Virus record (IMG/VR): IMGVR_UViG_3300020222_000041
Span: 1 to 46,925 of that record
Source of the DNA: a virus
Length of the DNA: 46,925 bases
Direction: 5' to 3' (one strand)
In this document: positions 16,922 through 25,265 of the stretch, in pieces
Position numbering within the stretch: the first letter of the stretch is position 1
Layout of the letters: each line of letters begins with the position of its first letter
Translations under genes and position numbers: made by a program
Notes under the pieces: model-generated
What the model saw: only the letters and a program-made list of their open reading frames with translations
Databases searched by the model: none
Told to the model about the DNA's origin: nothing

Positions 16922-17680
16922 ATGGAACAAAATGCTTATACAGTAGGTCAAGAAAATTTTAATTTACCACACGATGTTGTCGAGTTACCCTCTAAAGGAC
17001 TCTTCTATAAATCAAAAAAGAAATCAGTTAAAGTTGGTTATTTAACCGCAAATGATGAAAATTTTATTGTGAACGCTTTTAAAGGTGGTTCAGGTAATAT
17101 TGTTTTATCATTAATAAGAAATAAAGTGTACGAACACGATTTAAGGCCCGAAGAGTTACTTGAAGGTGATGTTGAAGCAATTCTTATCTTTTTAAGAAAT
17201 ACATCATTTGGTCCCGAGTATAGTGTTACTTTAACCGACCCTATGACAAGTAAACAATTTACGGCAACAATTATATTAGATGAATTAAATATAAAAAAAC
17301 CAACACATTTACCAGATGAGAATGGTTTTTTTACTACTAAATTACCTAAGAGTGAGGCGGTTGTTAAATTAAAGGTTTTAACTTATTCAGAATTAATAGA
17401 ATTAGAGAAACAAGCTGAACAATATCCCCAAAATTTAACCCCACCAAAAATAACATGGAAATTAAACAAACAAATTGTTGAACTTAATGGGTCTCAAGAC
17501 AGAGAACAAATTTCAAAGTTTATCGAATCCATGCCAATAATGGACTCAAAATATATTAGAAATTTTTTAAGAGAAAATCAACCGTCATTAGACCTTAAAC
17601 AAAATGTTGTAGCCCCGTCAGGAGAATTGGTATCTTTCGAGATTGCCTTTGGGGTTGAATTTTTTCGGCCTTTCTTTTAA
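16922..17680 (+). CDS. 26: Baseplate hub / tail assembly protein (T4 gp26-gp51 family)
   Basis: This 252-aa protein resembles the T4 baseplate family that includes gp26 and gp51. It opens with a VELPSKGLFY motif, followed by KVGYLTANDENFI, a helical middle (LSLIRNKVY) and a Cys-free beta region with PMTSKQFTATI. It ends FGVEFFRPFF before a TAA stop. These proteins help nucleate the hub and are coupled to tape-measure assembly. The zero-frame ends at UUU-UAA, and a +1 slip there would continue into 48 more codons in the overlapping frame (see next entry). The gene lies between the tube and tape-measure genes, where tail assembly chaperones usually lie. A degenerate TATTTTATAG lies upstream of the ATG. 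Confidence 0.7.
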   Translation: MEQNAYTVGQENFNLPHDVVELPSKGLFYKSKKKSVKVGYLTANDENFIVNAFKGGSGNIVLSLIRNKVYEHDLRPEELLEGDVEAILIFLRNTSFGPEYSVTLTDPMTSKQFTATIILDELNIKKPTHLPDENGFFTTKLPKSEAVVKLKVLTYSELIELEKQAEQYPQNLTPPKITWKLNKQIVELNGSQDREQISKFIESMPIMDSKYIRNFLRENQPSLDLKQNVVAPSGELVSFEIAFGVEFFRPFF

Positions 17681-17825
17681 TTACAGACAATATCTTATTG
17701 ACGAATATTATATAATGGCTCGGTTTTTAAGAACTTCTTATTCCGACTTTAATCTTATGCCAACATATATGAGAAAATATTTAATCGATAAAATTATTGA
17801 GTCAAATCAACCTAAAAATAATTAG
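17679..17825 (+). CDS. +1-frame extension of the gp26-like gene: tail assembly chaperone-like tail
   Basis: The +1 frame is open from before the gp26-like stop to TAG at 17823-17825. Slippage of the Phe tRNA on TTT (17675-17677) by one base, at the codon next to TAA, would make the ribosome read AAT at 17679 and add 48 residues beginning NYRQYLIDEYYI and including SYSDFNLMPTYMRKYLIDKII, giving a 300-aa product. This Y-x-E-Y / SY-x-D / MP-x-x-x-R pattern is characteristic of the small proteins encoded just before tape measures. The alternative is independent translation from ATG 17715 (36 aa) or TTG 17643 (60 aa). The slip site resembles that of the prfB frameshift (slippery codon followed by a stop). 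Confidence 0.6.
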   Translation, partial: NYRQYLIDEYYIMARFLRTSYSDFNLMPTYMRKYLIDKIIESNQPKNN

Positions 17826-17834
17826 ACTCATAAG

Positions 17835-17841
17835 TATTTAT
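17835..17841 (+). promoter_or_regulatory. TATTTAT late-promoter-like motif upstream of tape measure
   Basis: TATTTATAATTAAAAC lies 15 bases before the tape-measure ATG, in the 31-base gap after the frameshift ORF. Confidence 0.5.
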
Positions 17842-17856
17842 AATTAAAACAATACT

Positions 17857-19794
17857 ATGGGAGATGGAGATGGTAAAAGTAGTGGTATAGTAGGGGACTT
17901 TAAAAAAGTTATGTCCGAAATGACCACAATCAAAGGTCTCAAAGACACTATCCTTGAGGTAGAAAACGCCGCTTACAAATTAGCTCAAGATTTCGCGTTA
18001 GGAGCCCAAAACATTGATTTAATGAGGGCGGGATTAGCTGACGCCGCTTCAGATATAAAACGTTTAGGAGGGAGCTTTAATGATGTTATTGCTATGCAAA
18101 CATCCGCGTACACTAATTTAGGTAGAAATGTAACATTGACCGCCGATGGGATGAAAGATTTATATGCGACTACTAAAGCGACGGGTCAAGATGCTAATAC
18201 ATTAGTATCTAAATTTAAAGATATTGGTACGGGTACTTACGACATAGGTAAAAATATGGAGGTTGTTTTACAATCCGCTAGAGATATTGGTGTTAATGGT
18301 AAAGCGGTAAGTGACCAAGCGTTGTCAAACATGGAATTGATGAATAAGTACAACTTTGAAGGAGGTGTGCAGGGTCTTGCAAAAATGGCCGCTCAAGCGG
18401 TTAATTTAAGGGTTAACGTTGGTGATATGAAAGTTCTTATGGATAAGGCGTTCGAACCTGACCAAGCAATACAATTAGCCGCGTCCATGCAAAGATTGGG
18501 AGCAACGCAAGCCGACCTACTTGACCCATTAAGGTTAATGGATTTAGCTCAAAACGACCCAGGTGAATTAATGAATCAAGTTGCTGAGTTAGGTAAACAG
18601 TTCACCCAATTTAATGAAGAAACAGGTAAATTTGAAATTGCTCCTGGAGGTAAAAGACAATTAATGGAATTGGCTAAAGAATTGGGAATAAATTATGAAC
18701 AACTAACTAAAATGTCATTAGCGGGAGCTGAATTAGATGATAAATTAAGTAAGATTTCTTTCCCAACCGATATTGCCGATGAAGATACTCAAAAAATGAT
18801 TGCTAATATGGCCGAAATGAAGGACGGTCAATATATGATTAAGTTCAAAGACGAACAAGGTATCACTCAAGAAAAAAATGTTATGGAATTAAAAGACTCC
18901 GATATAGAAGCGATTGCCAAGGCACAATCCGAAGCACCGAAAACTATGGAAGAAATTGCCGAGTCACAATTAAGTACTTCAGAATCAATGTTGGCCGAAT
19001 TACAAAGTATGAACAGAGCGGGATACGGTTTAGCAGGTAGTAAAGGTGCGGGGGATGTATTAGGAGCTGCTAGAACAGGGGCTAAATTAGTTGCGGGAGG
19101 TATTAGAGATATACAAGGAGAATCACAAGACTTTAGAAAAGGTACTGATAAATTATTAATTAATAATCTTGATGCTATAAACAAAGCCATGTCAGGAGAA
19201 GGGTCATTAAATGAAGTTTTAAAAACCGCAACAACATCTATTGGAGGTGTCACAAGTGCAATAAAAGACAATCTTAATGTGGCCTTAACCAATGCCACTA
19301 CCGAAATGGATAAGTTCTCTAAAAGTGGAAACTTATTTGCCGAAACACTTAAAGGAACTTATGATTCAGCGGCAAAATATATTCAGGAACATGAAAAATT
19401 ATCAAAATTGGGAATTAATTTAGCGACTGAGAACAAAAAAACCGAGAGTGTTACAACTGAAACATCCACAATAAAGGTTAGTGATTTTTACATTAAAACA
19501 TTACCTGAAGACAAGTTAATTATGGCTGGTGGTACTAATTTAGACGGTGGTAATAATACCACTCAAGATATGGGACCTAAAGAAATGAACGTTAATGTTG
19601 TTTTAGACGTGAAAGCTCCATCAAACATTAATACAACTCAAATTTTGGCCATGCTTGAAGACCAACAAATTAAAAATGCTATAGTTAAAGCCTCTCAAGA
19701 CGCAAATACTTCAGGAGGAATGACAGGTCCTAATAACCAAACAGTAAGAAATAAATCAATTGTTGATAGTGCTTTAAGTATGTCGAATCTTTAA
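17857..19794 (+). CDS. 29: Tail tape measure protein (T4 gp29-like position)
   Basis: This 645-aa protein is predominantly helical, with long stretches of Ala, Leu, Lys and Glu heptad-like sequence and a Gly/Ala-rich segment around residues 385-415. It directly follows the gp26-like gene and its chaperone-like extension and precedes the large baseplate protein gene, the normal place for the tape measure. The family's role is to set tail length and then to leave the tube at infection. T4 gp29 is 590 aa for a tail of roughly 100 nm, so a similar tail length is expected. The last 60 or so residues after a Gly/Asn-rich linker (about 565-580) may form a separate attachment domain. I see no clear membrane segment or hydrolase motif. 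Confidence 0.75.
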   Translation: MGDGDGKSSGIVGDFKKVMSEMTTIKGLKDTILEVENAAYKLAQDFALGAQNIDLMRAGLADAASDIKRLGGSFNDVIAMQTSAYTNLGRNVTLTADGMKDLYATTKATGQDANTLVSKFKDIGTGTYDIGKNMEVVLQSARDIGVNGKAVSDQALSNMELMNKYNFEGGVQGLAKMAAQAVNLRVNVGDMKVLMDKAFEPDQAIQLAASMQRLGATQADLLDPLRLMDLAQNDPGELMNQVAELGKQFTQFNEETGKFEIAPGGKRQLMELAKELGINYEQLTKMSLAGAELDDKLSKISFPTDIADEDTQKMIANMAEMKDGQYMIKFKDEQGITQEKNVMELKDSDIEAIAKAQSEAPKTMEEIAESQLSTSESMLAELQSMNRAGYGLAGSKGAGDVLGAARTGAKLVAGGIRDIQGESQDFRKGTDKLLINNLDAINKAMSGEGSLNEVLKTATTSIGGVTSAIKDNLNVALTNATTEMDKFSKSGNLFAETLKGTYDSAAKYIQEHEKLSKLGINLATENKKTESVTTETSTIKVSDFYIKTLPEDKLIMAGGTNLDGGNNTTQDMGPKEMNVNVVLDVKAPSNINTTQILAMLEDQQIKNAIVKASQDANTSGGMTGPNNQTVRNKSIVDSALSMSNL

Positions 19795-19813
19795 TAAAAA
19801 ATAAGGTAATACC

Positions 19814-19820
19814 TATTTAT
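19814..19820 (+). promoter_or_regulatory. TATTTAT late-promoter-like motif
   Basis: TATTTATATAAAAA lies 16 bases before the ATG of the 1701-aa baseplate gene. Confidence 0.5.
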
Positions 19821-19836
19821 ATAAAAATAAAAATAA

Positions 19837-22800
19837 ATGTCTGACAGTACTTTATCATTCTCATCATCATCTTCTTTTAGGGATGTATTAATGGCAAGAA
19901 ATCTTCCACCTTACGATGTCCCAGGTGTTTACACACCACCATCGGGGCCTCTTAATTACGAAGTTGTTCAGACTGTTTCTAATGTCATCGATTCTCCTGA
20001 TGAATTAATTGCTAACGACCCATTTGCTCAACAATTATACCCATTAAATGAATATGGTCCTGAAGGAGGTTATAATTTAAATATAACATATAATGGTCCA
20101 CCATTACCTGTAGATTCTAATAAAGGAGAATACGACCCAACAGACACTGTATTAGATTTGGTTAATGAATTTTATATTGACGCGGCATACATTGAAAATA
20201 AGTTTGGACCTGAAGGAGGGTTTAAAGACATGGTTGTTATTGACAATATTCAAAACAATAACAAAATATATCTACCTTATTGGAACCCACCAATCTTCAC
20301 ACCATCTGTATATACACCATACGAGATTTTAATTAATAATAATCCCGCAGGATTGTCTCAAGACTCGTTTATCGCTAAGTTAGGAGCTCAACAATTAAGA
20401 GCTTTATTCCAAGAAAGAGTTGCCGCTGAATTATTTCAGAATACAGTTGGTTTAGTTAATTTAGAATCATTATCAGACCCATTTGAAGCGAGTCTTATTA
20501 TTACAGGTCAAGAACCTTTGATTTATAGAAATTGGAGAATTACGGTTGCGGAAAACCCAATAGTTGCGGCCGTAGATTTTGCCACAAGATTAACAGGTGC
20601 TTATTGGCCTGTATCACCAATACCTGGTGATTACTTTGAAGAGAACGAACCTAATGCGGGCGCATCATCCCAAATATCAGGTGCTTTAAATGTTGTTAAC
20701 CAATTAACAGGGGGTTTTTTAGGACCTATCTTAAACAAGACAAGAAACCCTTCCGAAATATTCTTAGCTAATACAGGTAACGGTCAAAGGTCAGCGTTAT
20801 TTGCCAACATAAATTATAATAGATATAAACCCGACTATAAGAAAAATTTTGGAGGACTTCTTGGTGTTGCACAAGCTTTAGTTAATTTAGCGGTTAATTT
20901 AATTGACCCTAATAACGGAACTTTAGTTGGAGGATATTATGTTGGTAGTAGAAATGCCGAACCATCAACGATTACGTCACCACCAAATCAGGTACCTGTT
21001 AACCCGTTTGGTAAACAAGAACAAGCTCCTGTATATGGACCTTCAGAACTTGGTATCTTATATGAAGGTAATGAAAATAAAATAAATTTTGGTTTAGCTG
21101 GTAAATCATCATCTGATGGTGGTGGTATTGACGGACAATTTGTTTGGACCTCACCTAAATATAAAGGTGACGCGGGATATAAAGCAACTGTTGGTGGAGG
21201 CACAGGAAGTTTAGATGAGGAATTTAATCAAATTGCGTCTCAATATAGTAGAGGAGAATCTACAAATATAACATTTAAACAAAGTTCAATTCTAGACCAA
21301 ACCCAAAGACTTGTTGATTCGGCAGATAATGTTTCGGGGATTAACCGATTAAAACATGTCGGTAACGCAATTAACCAAGTTAGTAAAGTTTTCAATGACG
21401 GATATAAGGAAATGACCAAAGGTTCTCAAGTTGTAAGTTATAAAGACAATACAACGGGAGAACAAGTTGGTACTGAATATTGTAGAGTATTTACAAAAGA
21501 TACACCATACTACACTTACGCCGATTTACAAAAAACTGATGGTATTACAACTTCAGGTAGAAGATTTACTAATTCTGTTTTTGATAATACGTACAATTTA
21601 AATATTGCACCACTTAAAAACCCTGGCTCTACGAATATACAACCAAACGCTAAGGGGGATTTGGTAGCTAAAAAATATATGTTCTCAATTGAAAACTTGG
21701 CATGGAGAACATCAAGTAGACCTGGTTTTACTTATGATGAACTTCCTGTTTGTGAAAAAGGACCTAATGGTGGTAGAGTTATGTGGTTTCCACCTTATAA
21801 TTTAAGTTTTAGTGACTCAAGTTCACCAAACTTTACACCTACAAATATTATGGGTAGACCTGAACCAATTTATACATATAATAACACTAGCCGAAGCGGT
21901 ACGTTAAGTTGGAAGATAATTGTAGACCACCCATCAATAATGAACGTTTTAGTTGATAAACAATTAAAAGGACAAAACTCCGAAAGAGTAAATTCGATAA
22001 TAGATTCGTTCTTTGCGGGTTGTGTTAAATATGACATTTATGAATTAGCTAAGAAGTTTAACACTATCCCAACAAAGGATTTATTTACGTACCAAGAAAT
22101 TTTAAATAACCCAAGATTAACCCCTGAAGAATTGGCGGGTATTAATAAAGAAATACCTAAAGAAAATACCGCAGATGGAGGAGCGAATTCTACACCTACA
22201 GGTAACCAAAATACTAATACTGATGTATCATCTACCCCTGACACTTCAGGAAAAGATTTTGAAGGTAAGTACCAAGATTTAGCGTTTTATTTCCATAATG
22301 ATAGACCCGACCCCAACTCTAGTAATACCGTCGCTAGTAAACCATTTAATGTTTGGTACGAATCTTACACTACCACAGACTTTATTCAAAAGTATGTTAA
22401 CAATGCCGATGCAATATTTAAATCCGATTCAAAAAGTAGAAACGTTAAACAATTTTTTGATACGGTAATCATCCCAAATTTTAACGCAATTGCAAAAAAT
22501 GAAAAAAACTTTATTGTTGAAGCTTATAATTTAATTAAAGAAAAGAAAGCAAAAATTACTGTTGAAATGGTTGGCTCCGCTTCAGCACCTGCAACTAAAG
22601 ATTATAATGTGAATTTGTCTAAACGAAGAAACGATTCCGTTATTAAATTTTTAAAGGCAACAACTATTGGAGAAGCAAATTTATCTAAATATATTGATGA
22701 TGGTAGTTTAAAATTCACATTATTGAGTGAAGGTGAAACAATTGTTATACCTAAAGCACCTGATGACTCACCTGCTAAAGGACCTGGATTTGATGTAAAT

Positions 22801-24942
22801 TGTACTACAGATATAAAGGATAAAAACGGGGCGGTAACAACACTTTCTCAAATATTCTCTGTTGACGCCATGGCTTGTAGACGAGTTAAAATTGGTAAAA
22901 TAAAAGTAGATATTACCCCTGTGCCCGCAACAACAACTACCTCAACCGCCGCACCACCACCACCTGTAGTTGAACAACCAAAAACTGAAAACATACCTGT
23001 TGTAAAACCAAAACCTACAGTTGAGATAGTTAAAAAACTTAAAGAGGGAATCGCCAAAAAAATATTAAGAAACTTATTAACTGAATGTGATTACTTTGAA
23101 TTAATTAAAGAAGAAAACCCGATGGTTTATAACACATTCAAAGAAAAGATTAAATACTTTAATCCTACTTTCCACTCAATAACACCTGAAGGATTGAACG
23201 CTCGTTTAACATTCTTAAATCAATGTGTTAGACCTGGAGAAACAATCCCAACGATTGGTGCTGATGGTAAACCAAAATATAATGACGCAGTTAATACGTC
23301 ATTCGGAGCTCCACCTGTATTAGTATTAAGAATAGGTGATTTCTACCACACTAAAATAATACCTACAGGATTACAGTTCCAATATGAACCAATTACCTTT
23401 GACATGAATCCTGAAGGTATCGGTATCCAACCAATGATGGCCAACGTAACATTGAGTTTTAATATCATCGGAGGAATGGGTCTTGCAAAACCTGTAGAAC
23501 AATTACAAAACGCACTTTCATTTAACTATTATGCGAATACTGAAATATACGATGAAAGAGCAGTTGCAACTGAAGATACATCAGCATTAGATAAAGAAGT
23601 TGTCGATGCGATATTGGCTTCAGAAGTCCCTGCAACAGTTAATAATGTTGACACACAACAAACAAATAATGGAGGTTCAACAATCGGCACAATTATAACC
23701 AACATCCCCGTCCAAGGTGGCCAGGAAGGTGAAATTAGTTATGCTGATATTATGGATAAATTATTAACCGAAACAAAAAATTATTTTGAAACTGTGGTTA
23801 ATAAATTAGAAAGTACTAATCTACAATACTCATATCCTGTAGTTAGTATGTTAAGTAAAGACCCTTTATATTATGATGGTTATATATTTTTAGGTGACCC
23901 AACAGTTAATGACCCAGGACCTAACGGTAATAAAAAAACTGTCGAAATTTTTGGTAAATCTAACAATGTTGAGGACTTAATTAATAAAGAATTTAAACTT
24001 TGTATTGAGGATATTGATAACGACTTTAACCCTATTATTGATAAACTTCTAAAAAAATATGGTTTTGCTCAGTCACCTGAAAAACTAAACGGAGTTAAGA
24101 ATAATATGAAAGAATATATTTCTAACTTAGAAAAGACATTCACAAATGGAGTATCAACTATCATACAAGATTTAACATTATTCCAACAGAACTATGTACA
24201 GTTAATTAGAAAAGTAAATTTAGTTACAAGTAAAACTGATGGTAAAATTTTAGATACTAATTTACCTAGAGTTTATAGTTTATATAATGCTCCTGACCAA
24301 ACTGGTAAAATAGATGAAAAAACCGTAACTGTACTTGAAGAATTATCTTACGATTATGGTAGATTGGAAACCGCTATGGGTTTATTCATACCATTATTAA
24401 AAGATAAAGATAAAGGTTTTAGAATAGCGTTTGATGATAAAGAATATGTTGAGACTGGTAATTTTAGATTATTAAATCAAGGGGATTTTGAGGGAGGTAA
24501 TACCCAATCTACATTTGCGAATCAAAATTTCTTCTTAATTATGTGTAGAATATTAACTGATAAAAATAAAAAAGATGAATTTATTAATTACGTTATTAAA
24601 GGTGATATATTGAATATTAAAGACCCTGTAAATTTAAAAAATAAATTTGAAAATATTGTAGATGACTTAGAAAAAATATATAAAAAAGAGTTAAAAGAAG
24701 AAGAAAAAATATATGATAAGTTAAAGAAAAATTCTACTTACAAAGATTTAACAGAAGGTATAAATGAAGTTATGTACACACCTAAAAAAACAAGAAAATG
24801 TAGTTATACTACAGTACCCAACCAAAATACCGAAACTGTTAAGTTCCAAACTACAGAAATTAGTAATTTATATAAATCGGTAAATACCCCACCAGATGAT
24901 AATAAAACTTACATAGGAAAAGTTAAATTTAGTAAAACATAA
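19837..24942 (+). CDS. Giant baseplate / tube-initiator protein with an embedded OmpA-like domain
   Basis: This 1701-aa structural protein follows the tape measure. Residues 1-600 are Pro/Asn/Gly-rich and include two YGPEGG/FGPEGG repeats. Around 615-715 a beta-rich segment (KYMFSIENLAW, GGRVMWFPPYNLSFSD, SRSGTLSWKIIVDHPS) resembles tube-like or initiator domains such as T4 gp48/gp54. Residues about 814-1025 read as an OmpA/MotB-type domain: LAFYFHNDRPDP, VEMVGSASAP, NVNLSKRRNDSVIKFL and a closing RRVKI. The Arg of the diaminopimelate-binding pair is present, but the usual Asp position appears to be Ser. A Thr/Pro-rich linker follows, then a second beta region with DMNPEGIGIQPM (about 1190). 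The C-terminus is helical and charged. It overlaps the gp53-like start by one base (TAATG). The baseplate role is inferred from position and domains. Confidence 0.7.
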   Translation: MSDSTLSFSSSSSFRDVLMARNLPPYDVPGVYTPPSGPLNYEVVQTVSNVIDSPDELIANDPFAQQLYPLNEYGPEGGYNLNITYNGPPLPVDSNKGEYDPTDTVLDLVNEFYIDAAYIENKFGPEGGFKDMVVIDNIQNNNKIYLPYWNPPIFTPSVYTPYEILINNNPAGLSQDSFIAKLGAQQLRALFQERVAAELFQNTVGLVNLESLSDPFEASLIITGQEPLIYRNWRITVAENPIVAAVDFATRLTGAYWPVSPIPGDYFEENEPNAGASSQISGALNVVNQLTGGFLGPILNKTRNPSEIFLANTGNGQRSALFANINYNRYKPDYKKNFGGLLGVAQALVNLAVNLIDPNNGTLVGGYYVGSRNAEPSTITSPPNQVPVNPFGKQEQAPVYGPSELGILYEGNENKINFGLAGKSSSDGGGIDGQFVWTSPKYKGDAGYKATVGGGTGSLDEEFNQIASQYSRGESTNITFKQSSILDQTQRLVDSADNVSGINRLKHVGNAINQVSKVFNDGYKEMTKGSQVVSYKDNTTGEQVGTEYCRVFTKDTPYYTYADLQKTDGITTSGRRFTNSVFDNTYNLNIAPLKNPGSTNIQPNAKGDLVAKKYMFSIENLAWRTSSRPGFTYDELPVCEKGPNGGRVMWFPPYNLSFSDSSSPNFTPTNIMGRPEPIYTYNNTSRSGTLSWKIIVDHPSIMNVLVDKQLKGQNSERVNSIIDSFFAGCVKYDIYELAKKFNTIPTKDLFTYQEILNNPRLTPEELAGINKEIPKENTADGGANSTPTGNQNTNTDVSSTPDTSGKDFEGKYQDLAFYFHNDRPDPNSSNTVASKPFNVWYESYTTTDFIQKYVNNADAIFKSDSKSRNVKQFFDTVIIPNFNAIAKNEKNFIVEAYNLIKEKKAKITVEMVGSASAPATKDYNVNLSKRRNDSVIKFLKATTIGEANLSKYIDDGSLKFTLLSEGETIVIPKAPDDSPAKGPGFDVNCTTDIKDKNGAVTTLSQIFSVDAMACRRVKIGKIKVDITPVPATTTTSTAAPPPPVVEQPKTENIPVVKPKPTVEIVKKLKEGIAKKILRNLLTECDYFELIKEENPMVYNTFKEKIKYFNPTFHSITPEGLNARLTFLNQCVRPGETIPTIGADGKPKYNDAVNTSFGAPPVLVLRIGDFYHTKIIPTGLQFQYEPITFDMNPEGIGIQPMMANVTLSFNIIGGMGLAKPVEQLQNALSFNYYANTEIYDERAVATEDTSALDKEVVDAILASEVPATVNNVDTQQTNNGGSTIGTIITNIPVQGGQEGEISYADIMDKLLTETKNYFETVVNKLESTNLQYSYPVVSMLSKDPLYYDGYIFLGDPTVNDPGPNGNKKTVEIFGKSNNVEDLINKEFKLCIEDIDNDFNPIIDKLLKKYGFAQSPEKLNGVKNNMKEYISNLEKTFTNGVSTIIQDLTLFQQNYVQLIRKVNLVTSKTDGKILDTNLPRVYSLYNAPDQTGKIDEKTVTVLEELSYDYGRLETAMGLFIPLLKDKDKGFRIAFDDKEYVETGNFRLLNQGDFEGGNTQSTFANQNFFLIMCRILTDKNKKDEFINYVIKGDILNIKDPVNLKNKFENIVDDLEKIYKKELKEEEKIYDKLKKNSTYKDLTEGINEVMYTPKKTRKCSYTTVPNQNTETVKFQTTEISNLYKSVNTPPDDNKTYIGKVKFSKT

Positions 24943-25265
24943 TGGCAAGACAAAGTTATAATAGATATTCGGATTTTTTAGTTGACGGACAACAAACGGT
25001 TGTTCCGTATATCACCCTACCCTCAAAATCTACGGATAAAAGGTTTATATATAAAGTTGGTCAATCTAGAATGGATAAGATTTCACAACAATATTACGGG
25101 TCCCCAACTTTTGGATGGTTAATAATGATGGGTAATCCTATATATGGAGGACAAGAATGGAATATTCCTGACGGAACTATATTGACAATTCCATTTCCTT
25201 TAGTAGCTTCTTTACAGGACTATAAAAATCAATTAGACAACCACTTCTTCTATTATGGTAGATAA
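24942..25265 (+). CDS. 53: Baseplate wedge protein with LysM-like fold (T4 gp53-like)
   Basis: This 107-aa protein has the gp53 pattern: YKVGQSRMDKISQQYYGSP, then FGWLIMMGNP, then WNIPDGTILTIP, the last resembling the close of a LysM motif. In T4, gp53 clamps neighbouring baseplate wedges together. It is shorter than T4 gp53 (196 aa), covering mainly the LysM-like core. Its ATG overlaps the previous stop (TAATG), and its end overlaps the next gene by 11 bases, so the three are tightly coupled in translation. Confidence 0.75.
   Translation: MARQSYNRYSDFLVDGQQTVVPYITLPSKSTDKRFIYKVGQSRMDKISQQYYGSPTFGWLIMMGNPIYGGQEWNIPDGTILTIPFPLVASLQDYKNQLDNHFFYYGR

Noticed and set aside
18867-19298. 143-codon minus-strand frame inside the tape measure
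   Set aside because: It lies wholly within a clear plus-strand gene, and its translation is low-complexity Ser/Leu/Ala with no own promoter context.
24942-25265. LysM peptidoglycan-binding protein or endolysin
   Set aside because: The LysM-like motif belongs to a small gp53-type wedge protein between two baseplate genes; no hydrolase domain is present.
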